DNA of 64,000 bases from Diogma glabrata (GCA_963693315.1 OY856188.1:250499394-250563393), one strand, 5' to 3'. Shown: positions 30,712-42,577, numbered from the stretch's first letter. A program made the numbers and translations. Notes: generated by a model not told the origin, from the sequence alone.

Positions 30712-31025
30712 ATATCGAAAAATAAATAAATCGAAACTTCTATAATCCACTAGAAATCAATACTACGTAGTCTGTACATCTTGAAGAGGCCACACCTGTT
30801 TTCATTCATACTTGCATTTGTATTAGCGAACTCAAATTTAATTTATGCAAAATGTATTAGGTAACTCCTTTTAATTCATTAATGTAAACATTTGTATAAC
30901 AAATTTAATTTACATTAATTTATGCAATACAATTTGCAATACAAGTAAAAGATTGAAAAAGGAGTTAACTTTTAATTCATGAATGAGTAAATAAAATTAA
31001 CCCATTCTGGACGAAGTTTATTACA
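30712..31025 (-). repeat. Gypsy 5' LTR, second part
   Basis: Resumes at the atatc target duplication and runs to ...gacgaagtttattaca at 31025, matching 22433-22750 with one clear difference (ggacg for gggcg). Confidence 0.9.
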
Positions 31026-31184
31026 ATATATTTAATTTACTGCTTTTTTCATTGATATTGTATTTCTTACCTGCATAATAGCATAAAATAACATAAATTT
31101 CATAAAATAACAATGTTTTTTATGAATAATAGGCAAAAGTATGAGTTTAAAAGGGTAAAAATGTTACGTTAGTCACAATGGAAT

Positions 31185-31268
31185 GACCCCTTATCATGTT
31201 TCACGCGCATTATTGTTTATTTGTGCTGAAGTAGCAGGATCATTACATCATCGCTTCATTACATATTC
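31185..31268 (-). repeat. SINE-like repeat, fragment on the minus strand
   Basis: The reverse complement contains gtaatgaagcg, then cctgctacttcagcacaaata and a cgcgt-like segment in the same order as 20272-20430 and 39732-39880. The middle, including the box A region, is missing, so it is an internally deleted copy. Confidence 0.6.
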
Positions 31269-31563
31269 ATCGTTTAAGCATTATGGTTCTTAAACCTTTC
31301 ATCTTAATAGTTCAATCTCACCCTACTGGGTTCCCACGTTCCCACATTCCCACATTCTAGAACGAAAAACAGGACAGTAAGCAGATGAAAGAGATACAGG
31401 TTAAAATGTCAAAATTTGAATTTGCCATATTTGATTTTCCTGAAACTTGGCATATAAGTAGTATGGGCAAAAAAAAATACAACTAATTTTACAATTTTTT
31501 TAAAGTGCATAGTTTAAGCATATGGCGCCCCACCCCACTGCATGAAAAATGAAAATGTTGCCA
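31269..31563. other. Unassigned stretch between SINE fragment and foldback
   Basis: No coding frame. A short run 'gttcccacgttcccacattcccacattc' near 31331-31358 is a mini-tandem repeat. Confidence 0.35.
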
Positions 31564-31877
31564 ATCCAAAGTAACTTTGAAATTAAATTACTCAGGAATG
31601 GCTATTGGCTATGACGATTTCAACAAATCTTTTCGTTTGATAGGTGATTAGTTAATCTTTAGAAAAAAAATTAATTAAACTTTTTTTTAATTAATTTTAA
31701 AATTAAAATATTAAAAAACTTTTTTAAAGATGGCGCTAGGGTCAAAGATCAATTGATTAATTAAAATAGTTTCTAAATTTTTTTCTAAAGATTAACTATA
31801 ATCACCTATCAAACAAAAAAATTTTTGAAATCGGTATAGCCATTCTTGAGCAATTTAATTTCAAAGTTACATCGGAT
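31564..31877. repeat. Foldback element with ~100-bp arms
   Basis: The left arm (atcc...gtaactttgaaattaaatta, aggaatggctat, tttgataggtgatta, gttaatctttagaaaa) is mirrored by the right arm (ttttctaaagattaac, taatcacctatcaaa, atagccattcttgag, taatttcaaagttac...ggat). The centre holds AT-rich sequence and 'gatggcgctagggtcaaagat'. No coding potential. Confidence 0.8.
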
Positions 31878-33584
31878 TCGAGTTTTTTGAAAAAAATTCT
31901 TAAATAAGCTGTAATTTTAGTCACTCGGTCTAGAAAACATTTTTCTTCAGCAGTTTTTTCTTTATGTTCCTTGTAAGTTTTTTCTTGCAAAATTGTTTCT
32001 TCTCTACTCTTCTCTCTCTTTGGTTGAATATGTAGTCTTTGAACAGCTTTTTTAAAGATTATTTCTTTTATTTGTTGATTTGTTACACCTCACCAAAAGC
32101 TTTTTACATTTTATTAATAAACATTGACAGAAATGTCAACAACAACATAAGCTAAAAATCACACTCGAAGTAATTCACCAGACGAAAATACTCGTTAAAG
32201 TGTTTGAATTAATCGAATTACATTATTAGGGTATCACCACATCCCAACTGATCTGTAATAAATGCAATAATTAATCACAGATAAAATATCATTAACATTG
32301 TTTTTCTATTATATCCCTTTACAATTCTCACAATCCTTGAATCACCTCATGTTCAATTCTTCACCAATATTTGTAATAATATAACACTATCCTAATCCCG
32401 AATAATCTACATGATGCGAATACAAATACCCTATCGATTTATCTCTCAATTTCATTTATTATTCTGTACATCGATTATTTATAGTATTCGACATTAATCA
32501 AAATGTAATTAATTTGAAAGGTGGTGGTGTCATCAACATATAATTAATAATATTTTCTTTTCGATTTTCCATATAATCTCCATTGTACTGTTTATTCATT
32601 TTTATCAATAAAAGAAACTCTTTCGCTTTTTCGTAAAACGAAGAAATAATTTTTAGTTTTCTTTTGCTGTTGGAAAATTTAATACGATTTTTTTTTTGCT
32701 CGACTGTTTTATTTTTATCTATTGTAAATTTAATTAGAATTTAATTGAATGAAGGGAAATGTTTTTAAAGAATGAAAATTTTAACGGAATTTCAGAAAGG
32801 ATTAATGAAAATTGTTGCTTTTCATTTTGAAATAGTTTAATATTCGTTTATTGAAATTTCATTCAAAAGAAATTTTTGTTTTATGTAATTAAATGTTTTG
32901 ATTGATGTTTTAATGTTTGAGGGTGGTTATAGTTGAAAACAAAATGGAAAAGGAAAAGTTGTAGTTTGTCTGATAGGAATTAATATAATTATTCTAATTA
33001 ATTTTTATTTATCTAAAGATTTCGTTTGTTACTTGAGTTATGTTATTTAATTTTTTGGCAGTTTGATGTTACGTTGTGAATGGAAACGATGGTTTTGGGT
33101 ATATTCCTCATGTGCTCATGAAAGAAAGAGGCTTGAAATATCATGTTCGCATTTTTTGGTGGTACACCAATGTTTTTTGGTACACTAATATCATGGCTTA
33201 TTAAATACGACCCTCTTTTCAAGTTGTTTAAAGTTGGACCTGTTTTACCTTTTGGTATATTTTCATAAATAATTTTTATCATAAATGGTTCGAATTAGTG
33301 TCAGGACTATACTCTATTTTCAAGAAAAAAATGTATTCCTGAAAAATTTAGACGAGTTAAAATTTTAAAAGATGTTTATCTATGGAACAGACTTGCTGTC
33401 TATTGTGGGTTTACCCACACGAATTTTTTCGTTCTGCAAATAAAGCTTCGTTTAAATAAAATTAACTTTAAATATTTTTAAAATTTACTGATGGCCGCAA
33501 ATTCTATTTTTTGATTAGCGACTGTAACAGTTTAAAGCTTTTTATTTACGGTTTTAATGGATGAATAGAAGTTACATGTCTCTT
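31878..33584. other. AT-rich non-coding stretch
   Basis: No gene recognised. 33400-33440 (cacacgaattttttcgttctgcaaataaag) weakly resembles 52990-53020, but this is too short to assign. Confidence 0.35.
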
Positions 33585-33885
33585 ATGAATATAGTCCAAA
33601 CCGGTGGCTTTGTTGTTGTTTAACCCCCTTAAAAGTTTTTCAACAATTTTCGGTTTAAAATACAGTTATTTCACATTAACTCCAGCAGTAAACTAGATCT
33701 GGGGTATTTCCATAAGAGTTTCATCGAATTTGAGGTAAAGCGTTCCACGAACAATGTAGCTTTTTTTGCAGGATCAGTAACGATTAAGTCACCATCAATG
33801 GAGGGATAGAAGATTTAGTACCGAAATTTAAAGAATTAATTTCACTGTTGTAATGAACACTGATTCTGATAGTGCACTTTTAGAA
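33585..33885 (-). pseudogene. LINE-C fragment, ORF2 linker/RT start (part 1)
   Basis: Aligns with 46885-47160 of the better LINE-C copy: shared runs include tgtttaaccccctt(t)aaaag, cattaactcc, ctggggtatttc, gcgttc, gggatcagtaacgattaa(a)tcaccatcaat and gaatttaaagaattaat. Many changes and indels make it a relic. Confidence 0.75.
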
Positions 33886-35378
33886 ACATTAGGGAAGCTG
33901 CGTGCCTTGCAAGGTTAAATTCCGACTAGCTTCAATCTTGCGGATTCGACAAGGTATTTTCCCAACCCAGTATAAATGCAGAATTACACGCAAACAACAT
34001 CAACAACAGAGAACGAATTTAAATAAGTAAGAATCATGGACTCTGACGACCCCTAAAAACGGAGGAACCAAGACCATCATGTATTCTTTACATGTTAAAC
34101 CAAATATTGAAATATTTCACTAACATAATCATTGTTCATGTTTGATCACACTGTTCACCCTCTTCCTTCCTAGCCTATCATACTGAGTAACCTATAGTAC
34201 TTAAAATAATAGTAGTTGCGCCAAGGTACAGGTGATAGTTGAAAATTATAATTGTCAAAGAAATACCACAATTGTGGTCAATACGATGTAAAAACGGATA
34301 ATTTATTGCTGCCACCGAACGGTAAATTTTATACAATTTTTGTTAACTGATTTTTAATTCGTTCATTGTTGTTGTATTGCATTGTGCTTGTAATACCGTT
34401 ATTAATGTTACTGTTGTACAAAACCACTTCCGAAACAAGCTTTATTCGAATAATAAAGAAAAATATTACTCACTGTTGATAGTGAACATATTGATATATG
34501 TTACTCTATAACCGCAACATATTGGATTCCCGTTCAATAGTGTCATTGGTAATGGAATTACATAAAATGTCTGTATATTATATTCCATTGTTTGATATTA
34601 ATTGACCAAAACCCATAACCTTTAAACAACGACAGTGACGAAAAATTTAAAAACTCTCTTTTAAGGTATATTAATTACCCTTTCACGAACGTTAATATTA
34701 ACTAAAATTCGCAATATTTGCAATTAAACCTTGATTATTAATCCATAAATCAACCTTGATTGATTCATTAATCAATATATAACAACTGTCATGGTATGAT
34801 AAAATTTACGAAATAATGTTCGATTAAACCAACAAAAAATTCAGAGTATGTTTAGTTTTAATAGTTAGTATCACTAAATTTATTAGACTAACTATAATTT
34901 GTCCATGAAAGGTTACCGAACGTCTGTCATTTTTTTCTCAATGAAATTTAGTTTACATTGCACTAATAATTTTACTATAAATGTTTCTAAAAAAATCAGT
35001 TTTTCTAATAGTTTTGAATTTAAATTACAACAATTAAATTTAACTGAGAAACTCAATTTTGTGTTATTTTGATTTATTCACAAACTGACTTCAATGAAAC
35101 AAACAAATAATAATTTTTTTATACATATTCACTTGAGTGTTGGATTTTCACCAACTGACAGACTAATTTTTAACTTTTCACCAGTAATTAACTGACTGTT
35201 CACCAGTAACTAACTGACTTTTCACCAGAATATATGTCAAAAAAACTACGAAAAAAAAGAGCGAGGAAAGAAATGAAAAAGAAACAACCATTGAATTGAT
35301 TGTGTACCATGGAGAGACAAATCGATAAAAAATCATATTGAATCGGTAAATGCGGGTGATTTCAGATACAACTGCTTC
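33886..35378. other. ~1.5-kb insertion splitting a LINE-C relic
   Basis: The LINE-C homology stops near 33885 and resumes near 35380 with no LINE sequence missing. The flanks share actgtt (33870s and 35386-35391), a possible target duplication. The inserted DNA is AT-rich, lacks an obvious coding frame or terminal repeats, and has the tandem phrase 'ttcaccagtaattaactgac' repeated three times near 35176-35226. Nature unknown. Confidence 0.5.
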
Positions 35379-35860
35379 GTAATACTGTTAAAACTATTGT
35401 CAGAAATAGAATTAGACGGATGTTTTGCCGTCGATCTGTCAATCTCTAGTTTCTCGTTTTCAATTATCTGGTTTGATATTCTGTTGAATTTTGGATATTG
35501 GGATCGATTTATTAATACCAAATTGAATGGTTTCAGGAAAGTTTTGATCGAAACATTAACATCGTTAGTATAAAAACAATGACCGTCGAAAGGGAAACCT
35601 TCCTTGATAAAAACTTCGGAGACAATTAGGATCTATTTTTGAGAAGTTTAATATTTTACGTGGTTTAGGAGCTCTAGTTTTTAGTAAATCAGTTTTGATA
35701 ACTTATGATTAGATAATGGTCATAATTTTCAATACTATCCTTATCGACATCGCCACTCGTAATATCTGGCATAGATGTGAGATAGAAATCTATAGGAGAA
35801 ATTTTTTATCACTGCCATTACAAAAAGTGAAGTTTGGGATTATTTTTTAAACTCTACAAA
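35379..35860 (-). pseudogene. LINE-C fragment, endonuclease/linker part (part 2)
   Basis: Aligns with 47163-47720: shared runs include attgtcagaaa, gatattgggatcgatt, caatgac(c/g)gtcgaaagggaaacc, gtaaatcagttttgataact, cgtaatatctggcat and gccattac. Stops and indels throughout. Confidence 0.75.
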
Positions 35861-37019
35861 TGAGATAGTTTTAGTTTTTTATACATTTTGTATCTCTAAA
35901 TAGTAAATGAATAGCAATTTTGTTAAAGTCGTTTTGCTCAAAGGTTCTGCAATAAGTTATTGGAACTTTCTGACCTAAACTGTTAAAGAACCTATATCCT
36001 ATGTTCAGATTCCTGTCTTTATTGCTTATCGTTGGTAGCCAATAAAATCAATACATGTGTTTTACTTTAACTGATCTACTTAGAGCTAGTGTAAAAAATC
36101 ACTGTAATTTTTCGATGTCGATTCGTATATTATGCTCAATCCCAATGAAATAACAACTTCATGGCCATAAGAAAAGTAGAAATATTTCAATTTTTAGAAA
36201 TTTAACTTCTAAATCTATTTAGGTTTGGAAAACTAAACCAAACATAACAAATTTATTAAGTTGAAGTTACAAATACGATAACTATTTTATAAAATTTACA
36301 TATCCGAAAACTTTAGAATTTTTGTTGGTAAGAAAAAAGGTTTCTGTAACGAATAAAAAACATAACAAGTCAATTTAACTTTATTTAAGTTTTTTTATAA
36401 TTTTCTTATGCAGTGAAAAACTTTCATGGAAAACTTATATAGAATTTATCCAAAGAGTAATCCTATTTGTAATTTGTGGTTTTTGTTGTAAATCCCTTTA
36501 AAAAAAGCTTAGAGAAGGGAAAACAACAATTTTTGCGGTTATCAAAATTACTGGGCATGGGGTTTCAGATGAATATTCTAAAAAATTTGTTTACAAAACT
36601 ATTTTTTAAAAGATTTTCTTTTTCTGATCCCTGTATTTGATTACCTGGCAAAATTCCAACCAAAAACTGACCCAGATAACTAGAAGTAATCTGGACCGTG
36701 AAATGACGTAAATTTTCAACTACTATTCAGTATAAGACGTCAGTTAGACATCTTAACTACACTTTTTAATTTTTATCTTAAGGCTGGATTAGGTAAGAAT
36801 GGTTATTCTGAAGACGAAACACAACAGACAAAATCGTTTGGAAAATCACTTTTTCTTTTTAAACATTGCCCCTCCTGAAACCATCTAGATTCTACAGCTT
36901 CTCAAGAAGTGATAAATGTCCCCGCCGTTTATCTAACTGAGTTCTGTCTATTTGCTCCTAAATATTTGAGTTTGGGCCAGTACTAGAACCGTTCTATGTT
37001 ATACATATGAAAATATTAT
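35861..37019. other. Unassigned AT-rich stretch
   Basis: I see no gene, repeat or domain remnant that I can name. Confidence 0.35.
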
Positions 37020-37490
37020 TTTATATTTTTTTAATGGCCGGGTACTGGCAGTCATGGTTGCCAGTACTTGGCCATTGTTTCATTTCTGGTCGACAGTAAT
37101 AGATCATTACTGAACCTTTTATATGGAAAGTTTTGAATTTTTTTCCGTCATTTTTATTTTACTTTAAATTATTTTGTATTTAATTTATTTAAATTTACAT
37201 ATGATAATATTTTATATTTTTTTAATGGCCTAGTCATGGCGGCCAGTACTCGTCCATTACTACAACATTGGTCATCATTGTTGGTTCGTTACTGGGCCAA
37301 CTGTACAACCTTTTTTGGACCATTGCTGTTTTTTTTCTGGCCCACGAATGGCAGCCATTTATTTTCCGAAGTTATCATCCAGTAAAATTATGTTAATGGC
37401 CCAGTCATGGTTGCCAGTACTCGGCCACTGCTGTATTACTGGTTGCCATTAATGGACCATTACTAGACCAGTTGTACATCCTGGTTCCTT
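37020..37490. repeat. Tandem repeat, ~180-bp unit
   Basis: Three diverged units start with ttttatatttttttaatggcc near 37020 and 37207, or its remnant near 37390. Each continues with agtcatggttgccagtactcggccatt-type sequence and a 'ggaccattactgg' half. The GGCCA/TGGCC motifs recur about every 25-30 bases within each unit. Non-coding. Confidence 0.65.
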
Positions 37491-38460
37491 TTCATTGCAA
37501 CTAAGACTCCTACAAGGCTTTCCCAGTCTAACCACATGTTTCCCGATAAGAGAGTATCTAGTAATTACACCCACACCTATACTGATATTTTTGTAGTTTA
37601 TTAATATCATTTGGTAAGTACTTGACTGGTTCAGTTCGAGCCATACCTGCCTGTCTATCACACATATGGTGTCTGCCAACCTGGGCTAAGTCCGTCAACC
37701 TGGGCTAACTTCTTCGTAATTCAAAGCAGTAGTTTACAGGAAGCAAGCGGTATTTCCAAACCTTCTTTACTTGGTTACACAGACAAGAGCGCTTTATATA
37801 TGTTCAGTAAGTTCATCAGTTTTCAGTTCCCTGTTATACCAAAACGCCCTAGTACCCAAACGAGACCCTTAGATGAAAGTGGAAATAATAATATAGTCCA
37901 TTATGGGATACTTTTCAGTCTTCGTATGAAGTAATAACAGTTGTGTAACTAGTCTCTAAGGATGGATTCAAAATGGAATAATCTCTGATCACAAGATTTT
38001 CAATAACCCGAACGTCAACTATAAGTTCACAACCAAGATATTAATAGCTGCCAAGATATTAATGAAAGAAGTTGTTTGGCCAAACCCACTATTACACAAG
38101 TGCCTGCCATTAAACCGTGGTCAAATACAACAAGCTTGATAAGACTATCCAACTGTATATTAAATTGGCGAAATGGGGATTGACCTCTACCCTATTCAAT
38201 GGTATTATTGTTCCACAGCTGTTATTTTATTTAGCGAGGAATATCTTTTTTGAATTAAATCACTGAGAGTACCAGAAGATTTACCAAAGTCCACAGTAGC
38301 AAAATCATCTTCATAAGCTATCATTTTGAAATCCCGTTATCCAGGCTCAGGAATTGACCATTTAAAACCAAGCTCCAAAGAACGTATGATAGTACTCCAT
38401 CTAATGGCATACTTCTTAATACCAACTTGCAAGTGGAGTATTCACTGAAACGATACAGAC
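37440..38460 (-). pseudogene. LINE relic with RNase H and C-terminal domain
   Basis: The minus frame 37449-37679 contains 'WLELNQSSTYQMILINY' and 'ITRYSLIGKHVVRLGKPC', which resembles the post-RNase H segment of R1/LOA-type LINEs (LTGHCxIGxHAxRLG). Upstream in the sense direction, near 37800-37900, broken frames fit the end of an RNase H domain. The region to 38460 may be decayed RT. Identification rests on a short motif. Confidence 0.5.
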
Positions 38461-39731
38461 TCTGATGGATCGTTTAAACTCCCTCCAGCTGAGAGGACAA
38501 AAACCAAAACCCGGGTAAGAAAAAGCTAATGGACCAAGCCTGGGCCAAGCCCGTGCCACAGCTTTTGGGGTTTGGGCCAGGCTTAACATTTTCAAACAGC
38601 TCAAGCTTGGACTGATGTCCTTAGGCCAAGTCTGGCAAATAAGACTTGAGCCAGGTTTTCCAAACCAACGTTTGTCTAAGACCTCCTTTAAATATGTGGC
38701 AAGAGGTTGTGGACACACTAACAGATATAAAAATAAAGATAAACATAATATGGTTTGCACATGTTTACAATGCACTAACCTGGTGAATAACACGTACAAT
38801 AATAAACTGAACTTTGGTTTAGGCATTTACTGCAACTAGCTCAGATTGAAACCATAGCTAACCAGCCAAGGCTTGGCTCGTAAATACTGGCCCAAGATTG
38901 GTTCATGTTTAGTATTGGCAGTTCCTATCCGGGAAGTGGTTTCACCAACAAAAATTAGGAAGCATTTCTACCAATTTGTCCGAATTTCGCATAACTTTTG
39001 TGGTGTGCGAGACTGCAACTGACAGCAAACTATCCATAGTACTTTAAAGATATTCCAGTTTTCCCTTATTTTGATTCTACAGCTACCTAGGATTTTAATG
39101 ATACATTATGTCTAATTCAAACTGCAGGTACCGACAAGCAGGAAAATCAAGTTCTTCAGACACGACTTTGTCTTTCATAGGCCAGAATGGCTAAGGCAGG
39201 TTTAAAGCACACATATTAGAGATAGAGGAAATAAAATAAATATTTACTCATTTCCTACAATGGTTTCAGTCTTAATACAGATTGAATGACTTCAACTTTC
39301 CACTCTTGAACAACCTTAACCAGATTATCTACCCTTAGGGTTTATAAGCCCAATGGCAACATTTCCATTGTGTTGACATTGATATGACCTGTAAGTTTAG
39401 TTAATGTTTAACAAGAATACGGGAACGAGCCTTTTCATGGTTTTTATCAACATCAGTTTGTAGTTTTGGGTCGAAAACACGCAGTTTATGGATCAATACA
39501 ACATATACTTTATATGTTTTTTATTTAGGCGGAAGAGCTAAAAATAACTGAACTGCAAACTTTTTCACTCGCATAGCATATTCAATCGGTTGTCGTGACG
39601 ATAGATGTATACAAAGACCAAGGACCTAATCGATCCGAGCCAGGACAAAAAGACGTAATCAGTCTAAAATCCCAGCCACGAAGTTGGCTTAGCGACTTAA
39701 GACCAGACAAACGTATGAAACACGTAGTGTC
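38461..39731. other. Unassigned stretch
   Basis: GGCCAAGC/GCTTGGCC-like words recur between 38540 and 38900, giving a weak low-order repeat. Nothing coding recognised. Confidence 0.35.
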
Positions 39732-40150
39732 ATGAAGCGCTGCTTCGTTGAAGGACAACGAAGTGGCATAGCAGGTCGCGTACCTAGCGAGATTTATATA
39801 TAGCCCCAGACCAGCTTCAATCCATGGGAACGAGTAAGAAATCCTGCTACTTCAGCACAAATAACTGTATAGTACGCGAGAAGCATGATACAAACGGAAA
39901 AAGAATAAGCAAGTGAATTAATCATACTCTGGCGACCCCCTATTCGAAAGAACCACGATCACCACGTCCAACCCCCATATTCACTCAGACATTCACACGC
40001 TGTCACACCTCATACACTCACACACGCACACACCCACACACACACCTACACACATGCATATACGCACATCCACCCATTATGCTCACACTTCCATGTATAC
40101 TCACCATCACACATATCCTTATACATGTGCCCACACATCCACACTGTCGC
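39732..40150 (+). mobile_element. SINE-like repeat, copy 2, with CA-rich tail
   Basis: Same order of motifs as 20272-20605: tgaagcgctgcttcg, box A tggcatagcagg (39764-39775), agcttcaatcc as box B (8 of 11 to consensus) 37 bases on, ctgctacttcagcacaaata, accacgatcaccacgt, and a long (CA)-rich tail to about 40150. The stem CTTCGTT...AACGAAG shows a compensatory difference from copy 1. The copies are perhaps 75-80% alike by eye. Confidence 0.55.
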
Positions 40151-40802
40151 TGTATTTAGATCTTGAGTTGGGTTTCGGCAACATGAGAGGCCGTTCCGAA
40201 TTGGTTCACCACCAAGCAGTTTGTTCTTATTTTATTTTCTTGTAAATCCACCAAAAGAAGTCTAGATTAGTGAATGACCAAACTTAGTATTTATATAAGT
40301 CAATCATTAGGTAACGAATGAATTAACGGTTAGTTTTTTTTCCCGAGAAGAAATTGTAATTTACTCAATAAAATAAATTAAGAAATTACTGGTTTTATTA
40401 TCTAGTTTCAAGTTATCATTTGACCCTGTACAGCATAACCTCGCATAAAGGTTTTAGCAGAGTAAAATCTTTTCCCTAATAAAAATTATTGAGCGATGAC
40501 CACAACATAATCCAAACTCAACAAAGCAGGCGTGCGCAATAAAACACAGAGCGAGGAACCTCAAGCTTTTGGAGAGAATACTCATCCTAGTGGTGAACGC
40601 GAAAATATCAGTTAGAATTTTATGAAAGCAAGCCTTCTCTTACAGCGAGAAGCGGACCAGCTTACTAAATTAATGCAGTTAATACTTTATCAAAGTCCCC
40701 ATAACACATTCGATGATGGAAATCACCCATGGCTCCAACAACATATAAATACATACGCATTCACACATCCATTCACGCATATAATTAATAAAAAGAACTC
40801 AC
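40151..40802. other. Unassigned stretch; would be intron or 3' exons of the minus-strand gene
   Basis: If the exon at 40803-40989 is real, its downstream exons lie here or further left. I could not find a convincing acceptor with an open frame. Confidence 0.3.
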
Positions 40803-40989
40803 CCCATTGCTGGATATGATCCCACTCTTGACCTCCTCGAAAGTTTATACACAAGTCATGATACTTCCTTGTTGGTTTGGTGGAAAATAAATTGGCAGGA
40901 GTCACTGCGCTGATGACAATAATCCCTGATGTTGCTGGTAGTATAAAAATCAAAGCAACCAATGGACCAAACCAGTTGCCAATCTTCAT
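40803..40989 (-). CDS. Possible first coding exon of a small secreted protein
   Basis: The minus strand from ATG at 40989 encodes 62 residues: MKIGNWFGPLVALIFILPAT and more hydrophobic residues, a convincing signal peptide or membrane anchor. A hydrophilic part follows with 'KYHDLCINFRGGQEWDHI'. The exon ends at a strong donor (atggg|gtgagt; GT at 40802-40801), one base into a codon. A TATA box (gtatataac on the minus strand, about 41060-41067) lies ~75 bases upstream of the ATG. I do not recognise the protein. It is antisense within the bili intron. No partner exon was found, so it may also be a chance frame. Confidence 0.4.
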
Positions 40990-41057
40990 AAGGTGTTGAT
41001 AGGATGATGAGCGGTTTATTAGTTATGACACACTATAATTGTACACGATCCCCGTGC

Positions 41058-41069
41058 GTTATATACAAA
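41058..41069 (-). promoter_or_regulatory. TATA box for the putative secreted-protein gene
   Basis: gtatataac on the minus strand, about 33 bases before tgtcataac, which could serve as the initiator near 41030. Spacing fits a core promoter; this is inference. Confidence 0.3.
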
Positions 41070-42577
41070 CAAATTTATCTCTCCCTCCCAATGTTTCTTT
41101 CAGCTGTAGGCAACTTAAAGGAGCATAACGTCCATTCACGGGATAAAAATTAAGGTTGTGGTGGATTCCGGAACCATTAGTTATCAACATCCATCATCCA
41201 GAACACCCAGAGCTATGTGCGCAAATTTAATATGCAGGCTTTCGAATATTCACTGTACCTAAGGCTTCCTTGAATCAACATAAGCTTATAAATCTGACTT
41301 CATGCTGGATTTCATTATTACACCCTATAGATTTCCAATCAAGAATCACTCATAGGAAGGAAAAACACACAAATACTTTACAAAATGTTTTTCATTTATA
41401 TTTCAAGTATTAATTTTAATCTATTTGGTTACTATTAACTATTGACAGTCACAATTCACAAAATTAATCGACTTTATACAGAAATAATATATTTAAGTGT
41501 AACTGTACAATCTTCTTTGTTGTTCTATTTACTATTTTAATTTTGATTTGTGCATTAACTGTATTTTAAATACATCACATATAATTTCCACAAACAAATG
41601 GACATAGTTTTTCTATGGTATTTTTATTAATTTTCTTTTTGAAGTGAAAACTTCTTTAGGCGCACCCCACACAGATTTTTCCGTAGGTAGTAAGTTAGTC
41701 TGATCCGTGACGCTCTGTAATGAAAGGTTTTATTAAGGTTTAAATTAAAATCTATCTATCGACTGATGTGCTGTGGGACTGAGTTTAACTCCTGGTATTG
41801 TACATATTTTTTTAATGTTTTTTTTATTTTTATTAAATACCATTAAAATCCTTTTTTTTATTTATGAATTTATAAAAATAATAAAAATTTCTTTCTACGA
41901 ATTTTAAAAAATTGATCTATAACGCAGTTTTTTAAAGTTGTATTGCTACTGTCTTTTACAATTTGCATTCGAGTCATCATGCTAAATAAATATTGAATAT
42001 ATATATAAAATTAAAAGTATGTATGGCTGTTTATCCTCTATGCATTAAGACATTAATCATCATGAAAATTTATGAAGTTGTTGTGTACGCTTAATATTTG
42101 ATTTTTTTTTAACTATCGTTTGAAGCGGTAGTTTGCTTTGATCAATATTTTTTTTTTAACATAATTTTTTAAGAAATTAAAAATAGCGTAAGAAAGATAG
42201 TATAACCTGAAGGCTGAAACAATTACATTTGTATATCAAAATTATATGTATTGGAATTTTATCATCTTCACTAAACATGTTGTCGGTTGGGAATTGTATA
42301 TAATACATGTTTTTAAAATTAAGGGAAGACTTAATACTTGTAACTTGATAAAATCGATTATATCGATTTAAAGCTCACAATTACGAGACGGAAATCGCAT
42401 AAATTCTATACAAAAAAGCAAAGCTTATGTATGATTAAACATGGATGGCAATCATGATAAATAAAAAAATTAAAAATGGTGGCACTTAGCCGATAGTGAT
42501 TTGAAAACGGCAACAATGCGCATTAATACCAATGAATTTGCTTAGCTTTCCGCAGAAAGATTTGTAAAATTTAAACT
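41070..42577. other. AT-rich non-coding stretch
   Basis: Nothing recognised. 42121-42165 ('gcggtagtttgctttgatcaatattttt') weakly echoes family A MITE sequence. Confidence 0.35.

Larger units (their letters stand above)
22075..31025 (-). mobile_element. Ty3/gypsy LTR retrotransposon, internally deleted, with a nested LINE
   Basis: Two ~680-bp LTRs bracket gag and part of pol on the minus strand. Order in the sense direction: 5' LTR (right, split by LINE-B), tRNA-Leu primer site, Gag, hinge segment, integrase, purine-rich tract, 3' LTR (left). Protease, reverse transcriptase and RNase H are missing between Gag and the hinge. Breaks include a frameshift before integrase, a stop inside it, and a changed zinc-knuckle histidine. 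It is a non-autonomous, dead copy. The LTRs differ at few sites, so insertion was not ancient. Confidence 0.9.

Noticed and set aside
40054..40245. His/Thr-rich plus-strand frame
   Set aside because: It is the CA-rich tail of the SINE-like repeat read as protein.
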